Origin: Campylobacterota bacterium
GTDB taxonomy: Bacteria; Campylobacterota; Campylobacteria; Campylobacterales; Sulfurovaceae
Direction of reading: 5' to 3'
Length of the DNA stretch: 30,307 nucleotides
Assembly (NCBI GenBank): GCA_011372825.1
Contig: DSAK01000093.1
Location: forward strand, 1 to 30,307
The position numbers and the translations under genes are program-made. Positions within the stretch are counted from its first letter, which is position 1, and the number at the start of each line of letters is the position of its first letter. This document shows, one piece after another, positions 1-7,460 of the stretch. The notes beneath the pieces were generated by a model, which was not told where the DNA came from, made no database searches, and was given only the letters and a program-made list of their open reading frames with translations.

Positions 1-503
1 ACCTCATATCGGCCACGATAAGTCATTGTCCGTCTTACTATATCTCCTAAATGGTACTCATCTTTACCGATTCCATCTTTTGAGATAGTTTTGATAAATT
101 TTTTAAAGGCTTTTGCCCCTTTAATAGCAGCTTTTGCAAGCAATTGTTGCTCTTTTGGAGTTTTTATAATCCTTTTTTGGTGCGAAAAAGCGAAGTGTTC
201 TATCCACTCAACATGGCAATTATTACTTAACAATGAAAATGAAGCAACACTCCACTCATTTGGGTCAAAAGTTACTTTTTTGATACGGTTTTGATTAAGT
301 ATATTGGCTGCTTGTTGCGCCAAATTTCTATCGACTATAACATCAGCTCCTTGAACATTTTCTCTAGCGTCAAGCTCATACCTGCTATCAGTTATAAAAA
401 ATGCTTCACTTCCTAGCTTTAAATACAAAGCATTATCACAACTATATCCACACTCATAATAAATCGAATTCTCATCACGAAGAATATAGTTTTGAGCTGA
501 CAT
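1..503 (-). CDS. pepQ: M24-family Xaa-Pro aminopeptidase (PepQ/PepP-like), 3' end cut by window edge
   Basis: Reading leftward from an ATG at 503 gives an open frame of about 167 codons that runs off the left edge. It begins MSAQNYILRDENSIYYECGY. The visible part is the N-terminal creatinase-type domain, with segments such as FFITDSRYELDA and VTFDPNEWS, followed by the helix KTPKEQQLLAKAAIKGAKAF that leads into the metallopeptidase domain. The metal-binding residues would lie outside the window. The family removes N-terminal residues that precede proline, or cleaves Xaa-Pro dipeptides, in the cytoplasm. The start sits 3 nt after the aroQ stop, and a GGAG overlaps the end of aroQ, so the two are co-transcribed. 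From memory, an M24 peptidase next to aroQ is usual in Campylobacterota. The exact substrate class (PepP or PepQ) cannot be decided from this fragment. Confidence 0.85.
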   Translation of the reverse strand, partial: MSAQNYILRDENSIYYECGYSCDNALYLKLGSEAFFITDSRYELDARENVQGADVIVDRNLAQQAANILNQNRIKKVTFDPNEWSVASFSLLSNNCHVEWIEHFAFSHQKRIIKTPKEQQLLAKAAIKGAKAFKKFIKTISKDGIGKDEYHLGDIVRRTMTYRGRYE

Positions 504-506
504 CAA

Positions 507-1004
507 CTACTCCAGATTGTTTGTTGGTTTCTCATCTTTAGCTTTTCTTTGAGCTTCTTGAATAGCCTGAAGCTCACCTAATATCTGTATCATAGCAATC
601 ATCGCTAGATGGTATCCCATAGGTCCCAAACCAACTATTTGTCCAGCACAAACAGGAGCAGTTAATGATTTGTGTCTAAACTCTTCTCGCTGGTGAATAT
701 TTGAGAGGTGAACCTCAATTGCAGGCAATTTCACTGCACTAAGTGCATCACGAATAGCAATTGATGTGTGAGTATATGCCGCTGGATTGATAATGATACC
801 ATCAGCATCTCCTAAGCACTCTTGGATACGATCTACAAGTTCGCCCTCAAAATTGCTTTGAAAAAACTCAATCTCTACTTGGTTTTGATCGGCTACATTT
901 TTCATTTGATTGTGTATATCTTCTAGCTTAATTGGACCATAAACACTTGGCTCTCTTAAGCCTAACAAATTGAGATTTGGTCCTTGAATTACAACGATTT
1001 TCAT
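507..1004 (-). CDS. aroQ: 3-dehydroquinate dehydratase, type II
   Basis: A 165-residue type II dehydroquinase, slightly longer than the usual 145-160 because of a charged C-terminal tail. It converts 3-dehydroquinate to 3-dehydroshikimate in the cytoplasmic shikimate pathway. Visible family motifs are [16 protein letters not shown] at residues 8-23 with the catalytic Tyr22, [34 protein letters not shown] with the catalytic His, and [13 protein letters not shown]. An AAGG lies 8 nt before the ATG. It is the first gene of a leftward unit with the M24 peptidase and diverges from the aminofutalosine deaminase gene. Family and start are both secure. Confidence 0.97.
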   Translation of the reverse strand: MKIVVIQGPNLNLLGLREPSVYGPIKLEDIHNQMKNVADQNQVEIEFFQSNFEGELVDRIQECLGDADGIIINPAAYTHTSIAIRDALSAVKLPAIEVHLSNIHQREEFRHKSLTAPVCAGQIVGLGPMGYHLAMIAMIQILGELQAIQEAQRKAKDEKPTNNLE

Positions 1005-1077
1005 GTATCTGCCTTCTTAATAATTTTATAGTATTATTTTATCCTAATAGAAATTAAATCGTATTGAGGAGTGGGAT
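1005..1077. promoter_or_regulatory. Divergent intergenic region with candidate promoters
   Basis: This 73-base AT-rich gap separates divergent aroQ and the deaminase gene and must hold promoters for both. On the + strand TATTAT at 1032-1037 is a possible -10, with a GAGGAG ribosome-binding site just before 1078. On the - strand TATAAA at 1025-1030 is a possible -10 for aroQ. No extended -10 like those elsewhere in the window is present, so these assignments are weak. Confidence 0.35.
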
Positions 1078-2283
1078 ATGAAAATTTTAACTGCACCTTA
1101 TATTTTTACCCCTCTTGGTTTCAAAGAGAATCAAGCGATTGTTTTTGATAAGAAAATTATAGAGATAGGAACACATCAAACTTTAGAAAAAAAATATCCA
1201 AATGCAATAGTAACTACTCTGCCCAAAAATAGCGTAATCTATCCAGGGTTTATTAATACCCATGTCCATTTAGAGTTCTCTTCAAACAAGACAACACTCA
1301 ACTATGGTGCATTTGTCCCGTGGCTTGAATCAATCATCGCTAACCGCGAAGTTCTTGCAAATAACTCCAAAGCCATGCAAGAGGGATGCAAAGAGATGCT
1401 CCATAGTGGCATAACCACTTTTGGGGCAGTTAGTAGCTATGGATTAGACCTAGATGTGTGTCGCACCTCACCACAAAGAGTTGTGTTTTTCAACGAGTGC
1501 ATAGGGAGCAATCCTGAGATAATTGAGGTACTTTTTAACGATTTTCTCTTGCGTGTTGATACATGCGAATCGGCAAAATCTGATATGCTAATCCCTGCTA
1601 TTGCCATCCATTCCCCATATGCTCTTCACCCTAATATAATTAAAAAGTGTATTGCATTGGCAAAAGAACGCAACTATCCAATAAGTGCACATTTTCTAGA
1701 AAGCCCAGCAGAGAAAGAATGGCTTACTGCTCATTCTGGACCATTTAAAAAGTTTTTTGAAAACTTTTTAGGGGTATCAAAGCCTGTCACGACAATTGAG
1801 CAATTCTTAAGCCACTTCAAAGATACACCAACCCATTTTATCCATGCGTGCGAAGCAAGCTACGATGAGTTACTTATACTCCAAGAAGGTAGTCACTCAA
1901 TCGGGCATTGCCCACGATCAAATAAGCTCTTGGGATGCAAGCGACTTGAGATAGAAAATATCCAAATACCGTGGACTTTAGCGACAGATGGGAAAAGCTC
2001 CAATTGGTCGTTAAATATTTTTGATGAACTTAGAGCCGCCTTAATGCTACATCCTACAGATGATATCAAGGAACTAGCCTATAGGCTCATGGGTAGTATC
2101 ACTCATCAAGCAGCAGATATTCTTGGGGTGTCTTGTGGTAAAATAAAACCAGATATGAGTGCTGATTTTGCTATTGTAACTCTCCCAAAAGCACCACAAA
2201 ATCCAGCAGATATTGCTCTGTGGACTATACTTCACACCAATAATGCAACACAAGTTTATATTCAAGGAGAACGATATGTTTAA
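1078..2283 (+). CDS. mqnX: Amidohydrolase, probable 6-amino-6-deoxyfutalosine deaminase (menaquinone biosynthesis)
   Basis: A 401-residue metal-dependent hydrolase of the chlorohydrolase/SAH-deaminase branch. Visible features are a short N-terminal beta segment, the metal ligands H62 and H64 in NTHVHLEFS, H205 with E208 in AHFLES, H253/H256 in THFIHAC, the SIGHCPRSN motif near 274-282, and D304 in ATDGKSS. Family knowledge: in Campylobacterota the enzyme with this profile deaminates 6-amino-6-deoxyfutalosine to futalosine in the MqnA-D pathway. The UbiD-type decarboxylase at 20989-22800 fits the same pathway. Its position between aroQ and sppA matches the order I recall for the C. jejuni gene. 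A methylthioadenosine/SAH deaminase is the main alternative, because substrate cannot be read from motifs alone. GAGGAG precedes the ATG, and the end overlaps sppA by 8 nt. Confidence 0.85.
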   Translation: MKILTAPYIFTPLGFKENQAIVFDKKIIEIGTHQTLEKKYPNAIVTTLPKNSVIYPGFINTHVHLEFSSNKTTLNYGAFVPWLESIIANREVLANNSKAMQEGCKEMLHSGITTFGAVSSYGLDLDVCRTSPQRVVFFNECIGSNPEIIEVLFNDFLLRVDTCESAKSDMLIPAIAIHSPYALHPNIIKKCIALAKERNYPISAHFLESPAEKEWLTAHSGPFKKFFENFLGVSKPVTTIEQFLSHFKDTPTHFIHACEASYDELLILQEGSHSIGHCPRSNKLLGCKRLEIENIQIPWTLATDGKSSNWSLNIFDELRAALMLHPTDDIKELAYRLMGSITHQAADILGVSCGKIKPDMSADFAIVTLPKAPQNPADIALWTILHTNNATQVYIQGERYV

Positions 2284-3127
2284 AACTATTAGTAATACAC
2301 TACAGTGGATTGGAAGGCATTTTTTGGGAATGCTTTTTGTTTTAATTGCTTTGGTTGTTTTTTTGCCAAAAAGTGAACCAAAAAGCAACGCCAATCTTCA
2401 AGAGATATCTCTTGTTGGTCCAATCGTAGATGCATCTTTAGTGATAAAGGAAATTGAATCTGCACAAAAAGATAGCGCCATAAAAGGGGTTTTATTTAGT
2501 ATTAACTCGCCAGGGGGAAGTGTAGCACCATCTATAGAGATAGCTTACGCTATCTCAGAGCTTAGCAAGCAAAAACCAGTTGTTGTATATGGAGAGAATA
2601 TTGTTGCAAGCGGGGGTTATTATAGTGCTATTTGGGCCGATTATATCGTTGCAAATCCTGGTGCAATTATAGGCTCTATTGGTGTTATCATGCAAAGCCC
2701 TAATTTTGAGACACTAATGGACAAAATAGGGATTCAAACTCAAGTTGTCAAACAAGGGGCATACAAAGAAGCTGGGACTGCTCTAAGGGAGTGGACTACA
2801 CAAGAGAGACACGAGCTCGAACAACTCACGCAAGATACTTATGATTTGTTTATTCAAGATGTTGCAAAAGCAAGGAAGCTTGATGTAAATAACTCATCAC
2901 TCTATGCTGATGCAAGGATTTTTTCTGCTAAACGGGCAAAAAGTGTAGGTCTCATCGACGAAATAGGCACCAAACAAACTGCAAAAGCAAAAGTGGCTTC
3001 TTTGGCTAATATAGATGACCCTAAGTGGAAAGAGAAAAATAAAATAGAAGCGATGATGGAACGATTTGCAACTCAAAATATACTTCGTATCATAAGCTAC
3101 GGATATGGGTTAAAAAGCTCATTTTGA
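2276..3127 (+). CDS. sppA: Signal peptide peptidase SppA, short form
   Basis: A 283-residue inner-membrane serine protease (S49) that degrades cleaved signal peptides in the periplasm. One N-terminal membrane anchor spans about residues 16-30. The fold motif NSPGGSVAPSIEIAYAI is followed by the nucleophile Ser112 in ASGGYY and the general base Lys164 in GAYKEAG, the Ser-Lys dyad of the family. The length matches the half-size bacterial SppA, not the 600-residue E. coli enzyme. I chose the ATG at 2276 because AAGGAGA lies 6 nt upstream. The frame is open 21 codons further, but that stretch lies inside the deaminase gene and has no ribosome site. Start overlap with the deaminase implies translational coupling. 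The 3' end overlaps convergent mrdA by 9 bp. Confidence 0.95.
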   Translation: MFKTISNTLQWIGRHFLGMLFVLIALVVFLPKSEPKSNANLQEISLVGPIVDASLVIKEIESAQKDSAIKGVLFSINSPGGSVAPSIEIAYAISELSKQKPVVVYGENIVASGGYYSAIWADYIVANPGAIIGSIGVIMQSPNFETLMDKIGIQTQVVKQGAYKEAGTALREWTTQERHELEQLTQDTYDLFIQDVAKARKLDVNNSSLYADARIFSAKRAKSVGLIDEIGTKQTAKAKVASLANIDDPKWKEKNKIEAMMERFATQNILRIISYGYGLKSSF

Positions 3128-4891
3128 GTCAAAATACCCATTTTTATGTAGCCATTTGTAGATATCAGCTGCAATTGGTCCTGCTGCACTACCACCATGT
3201 CCACCATGCTCCACCAATACAGTAACAACTATCTTTGGTTTTTCGTATGGGGCATATGTAGTAAGCCATGCATGAGATCTGTGGTAGTAGTCCATCTCCT
3301 CTTCTTTCATCCTCACTTTGACATCTTTTGGGATACCAACCACTTGAGAAGTCCCTGTTTTTCCAGCAACTACAATTGGTAAATTACGCATGTAATTATA
3401 TGCCGTACCCCCAGGAGTATTACACACATCATACATCCCCTTTCTTGCCTCAGGTAAAAATTCTTCAGGGAGTGAAATTTTTTCGATATGTTGCTGATGG
3501 ATATCTGCTAGTAATGGAGTTGGCAACGACGATGTAGCAATCAGTGCTGTATGGCGTGCCATTTGCAATGGGGTTGAGAGTGTATATCCTTGCCCGATAG
3601 AAGCATTGACTGTTTCCCCTAAATACCACGATTTTTTATAACGTTTCATTTTCCATTCAATATCAGGAACGATCCCAACACTCTCGTGTGGCAAATCTAT
3701 ACCTGTAGGGACACCTAGTCCCATAAGGCGTAAACCTTTTGCCATATTATTTATACCAACCTCTAAGCTTTTATTATAAAAATAGACATCACAACTCTCT
3801 CTGATGGCTTTTCTTAAATCAACACTACCATGACCCCTACTCTTCCAGCAACGAAATTTATGATTTGTTGCTCCAACTTCTATGTGCCCTTTGCAATACT
3901 CGTTACGATTTAAAATCCCTGGCTTTGCCATCTCAAAAGCTAAAGCCATTCCCATCTTAATGCTAGAGCCAGGCGGATACTGTCCATTGAGAAATTTGTT
4001 TGTAAATGGGCGATCAAAATCCTCTTGTAGCTCTTTCCACTGGGCATGAGAAATCCCAGTTGTGAATATATTTGGGTCATAACTAGGGGTACTAACAGCA
4101 GCCAAAACCTCACCTGTCGTTTTCATCACAACTACAGCTCCAGCACTTTTGCCAAAACGGTCATAAATCATTTTTTGCAATTCTATATCCAAAAAGAGAT
4201 TGAGATTTCTATTCTCTTTTGCTGGAATTGTTTGAATGATTTCAACCTCTTTGTTAGTTGCAGTTACTTTTACGACATTTGCCCCTAGCTCACCTTGCAA
4301 ATGGGTATTATATTGTTTCTCAAGGGAGCTTTTACCTATCCTTCCTACCTCCTTGACTGTAGTATCTTGTGCGTTTTCTTCCTGATTTGAGTGGCCGATA
4401 TAACCAATAACATGAGCAACATACTTTCCATAAGGATAGTACCTTTTTGCCTCAGCTTCTATAAGAATATTTTCATTCAAACTTAAGTGTGGATATACCC
4501 CTATCATATCCTTATAGGGGATAAAATCTGCAACTTTTATAAACTTATGATTATAAGGTGAATTTTTTTTGGTGTAAACGTTGTGCATGACAGTTTGATT
4601 TAAATCATTAAATGCGTTATGAAGTGCTTGTATCGCTTGAGTCAATTCAGAAGAATCTTTTTTTAGATGTGGCTTGATAGAGATAGAAAAACCTATTTGA
4701 TTCATTGCCAAAAGCTTCCCGTTGGTATCAAAAATCTCACCACGAATGGGGACAATAGGGATTGTTTTAAAGGTATTAGCTTTTGCTAATTTTTCATAGT
4801 ACAAATTTGACTGAACGCTTATATAATAAAGTCTACCTACCAAAACCATCCAAAAAACAAAAAAGATTGCAAAGACGATTTTATATCTCAT
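3119..4891 (-). CDS. mrdA: Penicillin-binding protein 2, elongation transpeptidase
   Basis: A 590-residue class B PBP that cross-links peptidoglycan with the rod (elongation) complex. It has an N-terminal cytoplasmic stub and one membrane segment at about residues 5-27. The non-catalytic dimerisation (pedestal) domain runs to about residue 230. The transpeptidase domain carries the catalytic SSIK at 309-312, SCD at 366-368 (the SxN position) and KTG at 511-513. The ending GPIAADIYKWLHKNGYF is typical of PBP2. The ATG overlaps the TGA of the MreD-like gene by 4 nt, so the two are translationally coupled, and the partner gene is right for PBP2. It is the last gene of the leftward envelope block and meets sppA head-on with a 9-bp overlap. 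Confidence 0.96.
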   Translation of the reverse strand: MRYKIVFAIFFVFWMVLVGRLYYISVQSNLYYEKLAKANTFKTIPIVPIRGEIFDTNGKLLAMNQIGFSISIKPHLKKDSSELTQAIQALHNAFNDLNQTVMHNVYTKKNSPYNHKFIKVADFIPYKDMIGVYPHLSLNENILIEAEAKRYYPYGKYVAHVIGYIGHSNQEENAQDTTVKEVGRIGKSSLEKQYNTHLQGELGANVVKVTATNKEVEIIQTIPAKENRNLNLFLDIELQKMIYDRFGKSAGAVVVMKTTGEVLAAVSTPSYDPNIFTTGISHAQWKELQEDFDRPFTNKFLNGQYPPGSSIKMGMALAFEMAKPGILNRNEYCKGHIEVGATNHKFRCWKSRGHGSVDLRKAIRESCDVYFYNKSLEVGINNMAKGLRLMGLGVPTGIDLPHESVGIVPDIEWKMKRYKKSWYLGETVNASIGQGYTLSTPLQMARHTALIATSSLPTPLLADIHQQHIEKISLPEEFLPEARKGMYDVCNTPGGTAYNYMRNLPIVVAGKTGTSQVVGIPKDVKVRMKEEEMDYYHRSHAWLTTYAPYEKPKIVVTVLVEHGGHGGSAAGPIAADIYKWLHKNGYFDSK

Positions 4892-5349
4892 AACGCTATC
4901 GCCAAAACCATATCAATAAATACTGAGTAAAATAAAAGGAAATTAAAATCGATACTAGTAGTATGAAAAACAAAATCATAAAAAATCAAACTCAAAAAAT
5001 ACAATATATCAATCAAGACTACACTCATAACAGCTTGACAAATACGACAACTAGCAAATATGGTTGTCCACCTAAAAAAATAGAGATAAAAAAATAGTGT
5101 CGATATAATAGAAAGTAAAAATGGCAAAGAGAGGTTAATCTCAAGGTTTAAAAGATAAAAACTACCCAGTAAAATAAGAACATAATTTTCTCTAGTAATG
5201 CCTAAAACTATCGCATACCCCGCAACTCCAATAAGAAGAGGTAAAAATACATAGATAGAGATTAACATCGGATAAAATATGATAAATATAGAGATACCAA
5301 GCCATATAAAAAAACTTTTTGGTGATGATAAAATAGGCTTTAAATACAC
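4888..5349 (-). CDS. Small polytopic membrane protein, MreD-like by position
   Basis: A 153-residue, strongly hydrophobic protein with about five membrane segments and few charged residues. I cannot assign it by motif. Its size, topology and position directly before mrdA are those of MreD, which links PBP2 to the MreB/MreC elongation machinery, so that is the inferred role. C. jejuni, as I recall, has an unnamed membrane protein at the same place between engB and PBP2. I prefer the GTG at 5349, because a GGGAG that overlaps the upstream stop codon lies 7 nt before it. An in-frame ATG at 5388 would overlap the acetyltransferase gene by 35 bp and has no ribosome site. The stop overlaps the mrdA start by 4 nt. 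Confidence 0.75.
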   Translation of the reverse strand: MYLKPILSSPKSFFIWLGISIFIIFYPMLISIYVFLPLLIGVAGYAIVLGITRENYVLILLGSFYLLNLEINLSLPFLLSIISTLFFYLYFFRWTTIFASCRICQAVMSVVLIDILYFLSLIFYDFVFHTTSIDFNFLLFYSVFIDMVLAIAL

Positions 5350-5353
5350 GTAT

Positions 5354-5821
5354 CTACTCCCATAGTTTATAGACCAAAGCGCTTTCATTGCAAACAGGAA
5401 AATGGATACATTTAATGCAATCAGCCCAAATCTTTTGTTCTGGAATTGCCTCTTTTTGTATCTCAACAAACCCCAATTTATGAAAAAATTGTGGAACATA
5501 TGTAAGGGCTAAAACTTCCCTTTGTACCCCTATATCCTTTGCCTCATTGAGTGCAAAGAGCACCATCTTTCTTCCAATGTCTTGACCTCTATAAGATGGG
5601 TGAACAATCAAACTACGAATCTCTGCTAATGCTTTTGAGTGAATATGTAATGCTGTATAACCGACCAAAATATTTTCATCTTTTGCTAATACATAAGAGC
5701 GAATATTGGTTGCCATCTCGTCTTCACTTCTATACAAAATAGTCCCATCTTTAACATCTGAACGGACCAATAACTGCATTTGCTCAATGTCTTGAAGTGT
5801 TGCCTTAGATAGCAGTATCAT
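5354..5821 (-). CDS. GNAT acetyltransferase, candidate short N-acetylglutamate synthase
   Basis: A 155-residue single-domain GNAT. The acetyl-CoA-binding motif A is IRSLIVHPSYRGQDIGRKMV at about residues 69-88, followed by the typical YVPQFFHKLGF. The C-terminus carries KIWADCIKCIHFPVCNESAL, with three clustered cysteines. That tail resembles what I recall of the short ArgA-type enzymes that acetylate glutamate as the first step of arginine synthesis. The assignment is therefore a candidate, and a generic N-acetyltransferase is the fallback. The ATG at 5821 has GGAG 6 nt upstream; a TTG four codons earlier has none. It overlaps the end of engB by 17 bp and lies inside the envelope operon, which says little about its substrate. 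Confidence 0.85.
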   Translation of the reverse strand: MILLSKATLQDIEQMQLLVRSDVKDGTILYRSEDEMATNIRSYVLAKDENILVGYTALHIHSKALAEIRSLIVHPSYRGQDIGRKMVLFALNEAKDIGVQREVLALTYVPQFFHKLGFVEIQKEAIPEQKIWADCIKCIHFPVCNESALVYKLWE

Positions 5822-6431
5822 ATGGTACTCCAAAAATAGTAGAGAGTATCTCTTTGTGAATAGGCTCTAGCGTAAGTGGCTTGAGATTTGAAAATGTTAT
5901 AGCGTTAGGAAAATCACGCTTTAATGCTGCTTTTTCTTTTTGACCCAACTTATCAATCTTTGTAAAAAGGGCAAGATATCGTTGGTCTGGCTTTAGTATC
6001 TTCTCTATATACTCTTGGACATTATTATCTATTTGTGTTTGAGGGTGCCTTGCATCTCTTAGATGGATGAAAATCCGTATAGAAACCCTATCGTGTATAA
6101 AATCTAAAAGGTTTTTTTGCCACGCCTCTTTAAGTGTTTTTGAAACTTTTGCATATCCAAAACCAGGTAAATCTACAAAACGCAATGGATAAATTTGCTC
6201 ATTGTAACCATAGTCTATCTCAAAGAAATTTATCAATTGTGTTTTTCCTGGAGTAGAAGAGCTTTTTGCAAGGTTTTTTCTATTGCATAGAGCATTAATA
6301 GTAGAGCTTTTACCTACGTTTGAGCGACCCAAAAAAACAACCTCGCTGGTATTTTCCGGCAAACTATCTTTCAAGCTTTGTGCCGATTTAATAAAAGATG
6401 CTTGTTTGATCACGACATGACTTTTTCTCAC
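5805..6431 (-). CDS. engB: Ribosome-biogenesis GTPase EngB/YsxC (YihA)
   Basis: A 208-residue GTPase needed for 50S subunit maturation. The G motifs are in order: P-loop GRSNVGKSST (about 35-44), TPGKTQ, DLPGFGYAKVS (G3), TKIDKLGQKEK (G4) and FSNLK near the end in the G5 position. Length and the conserved TPGKTQLINFF segment are standard. The start is a GTG that overlaps the lptA stop as GTGA. A 10-bp tandem duplication lies across this junction (6421-6440). engB sits between the LPS-export genes and the acetyltransferase; from memory this neighbourhood is also found in C. jejuni. Confidence 0.95.
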   Translation of the reverse strand: MRKSHVVIKQASFIKSAQSLKDSLPENTSEVVFLGRSNVGKSSTINALCNRKNLAKSSSTPGKTQLINFFEIDYGYNEQIYPLRFVDLPGFGYAKVSKTLKEAWQKNLLDFIHDRVSIRIFIHLRDARHPQTQIDNNVQEYIEKILKPDQRYLALFTKIDKLGQKEKAALKRDFPNAITFSNLKPLTLEPIHKEILSTIFGVPYDTAI

Positions 6432-6440
6432 TTTTTCTCA
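6421..6440. repeat. 10-bp tandem duplication across the lptA stop / engB start
   Basis: The unit CTTTTTCTCA occurs twice in exact tandem on the + strand. On the coding strand this gives two successive GTGAGAAAAA-type copies. Together they encode the last residues of LptA, its TGA and the GTG start of engB. A unit that is not a multiple of three means that gain or loss of a copy would change the LptA C-terminus and the spacing of the junction. Confidence 0.8.
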
Positions 6441-6895
6441 CTTTTTTGAATATCAAAGATAAAACGCACTGGCTTATTCTTCTTGCCTTTGACTGTTGAA
6501 CGACCTGTTGTCATATCAAGCATTATCTCTGTACCGGCTAAATGTCGCTTATTTATCAAGTCATCAATGGTTGCTTGTTCGTACAAATGGTAACGAGAAA
6601 TAAGTGGAAAATATTGAACTTTTTGTGCTTTTCCCTTGAAATGTCTATTTGGCTCTTTGACCTCAAATTTTACATCACCCAAAGCTTGATACTCTTTGGT
6701 CTCATTATTTTCGTCAAAAAAAACTATCACTTTATCCGCATCTAACCAACTTTTATTTTGTTTAATTTTGACATTACCGATAAAATGTATCTCTTTTGTC
6801 TCTTCGTATGCTTCCATCTGCTCAGCTGTAACTTCAATTTTATCAGCAAAAACAAAGACCACTAAAAACAAAACAGATAGCCAAAAATGCCGCAT
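6428..6895 (-). CDS. lptA: LPS transport periplasmic protein LptA (OstA domain)
   Basis: A 155-residue protein with a signal peptide (HFWLSVLFLVVFVFA, cleaved near residue 17) and then one OstA/LptA beta-jellyroll domain. Recognisable segments are KIEVTAEQMEAYEETKEIHF, GNVKIKQ, ADKVIVFF and YQALGDVKFEV. LptA oligomers bridge the periplasm and carry lipopolysaccharide from LptC to LptD. The charged C-terminus (KSEKK) lies in the duplicated junction with engB. GGAG is 5 nt before the ATG. The 49-nt gap to lptC contains an extended -10, so lptA-engB and the genes beyond can be transcribed on their own. Confidence 0.88.
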   Translation of the reverse strand: MRHFWLSVLFLVVFVFADKIEVTAEQMEAYEETKEIHFIGNVKIKQNKSWLDADKVIVFFDENNETKEYQALGDVKFEVKEPNRHFKGKAQKVQYFPLISRYHLYEQATIDDLINKRHLAGTEIMLDMTTGRSTVKGKKNKPVRFIFDIQKSEKK

Positions 6896-6919
6896 CTATA
6901 CTCCAATTAATTTTTATAT

Positions 6920-6928
6920 ATTATACCA
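6920..6928 (-). promoter_or_regulatory. Extended -10 promoter for lptA-engB
   Basis: On the - strand the sequence TGGTATAAT is a perfect extended -10. It lies 25 nt upstream of the lptA ATG, in the only real gap of this part of the operon. No -35 is evident. Confidence 0.65.
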
Positions 6929-6944
6929 TTTTATCAATTTTAAG

Positions 6945-7460
6945 CTACTTCGATGTATTCATATCTATAAGAGCATTAACCTCTTTTGCCTTTATTGTAC
7001 GCTTATTTGCATCATATATTAGACTAGAACCACGAAAAATATGCAAAGGTGTAGTTGCAACAAAAGGGGTAGGAATCTCTAGTTTTGACAACTCCTTGTA
7101 GTAGATGGCCTCTTGCGATTGACATCGCATACCATCTTTATAATACAAGTCAACATCTCCTCTTAAAGTCAAACTTTTAGTATCATATACCCCCTGCAGT
7201 GCTGTGAGTTTTTCTATATTATTATCTTTATAGTAAACATTATCAAGGGTTAAGATATTTCTCTGTCTAACCCCATAAGTTGCAAAAGTATATCCCAATA
7301 GACTTGTATCGTCAACCTCTATAAGGGTTGTATTGGTAAACTCTAAATCTCTATTATTATTCTCTTTTTTCATCTCTTTGGATGCACCTTTAACTAAAAA
7401 AGCGTAAATCAAAATAAATAAAATCATCCCTATTAGGGTATATTGTAATTTTATTCCCAT
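6945..7460 (-). CDS. lptC: LPS export protein LptC (inner-membrane bitopic)
   Basis: A 171-residue protein with one N-terminal membrane helix (LQYTLIGMILFILIYAFLV, about residues 5-23). The periplasmic part has the LptC/OstA-type beta pattern, with segments such as LLGYTFATYGV, LTALQGVYDTKSLTLRGDVD and MRCQSQEAIYYKE. LptC receives LPS from the LptBFG transporter and passes it to LptA, which is encoded next. LptC proteins are poorly conserved, so the call rests on topology, the beta pattern and the kdsC-lptC-lptA order. It overlaps kdsC by 10 bp. Confidence 0.85.
   Translation of the reverse strand: MGIKLQYTLIGMILFILIYAFLVKGASKEMKKENNNRDLEFTNTTLIEVDDTSLLGYTFATYGVRQRNILTLDNVYYKDNNIEKLTALQGVYDTKSLTLRGDVDLYYKDGMRCQSQEAIYYKELSKLEIPTPFVATTPLHIFRGSSLIYDANKRTIKAKEVNALIDMNTSK

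Noticed and set aside
91..294. 67-codon + strand open frame at the left edge
   Set aside because: It is antisense to the M24 peptidase fragment, whose translation is continuous and recognisable.
2213..2275. Longer N-terminus for SppA
   Set aside because: These 21 codons lie within the deaminase gene and lack a ribosome site; the ATG at 2276 has AAGGAGA and leads directly into the membrane anchor.
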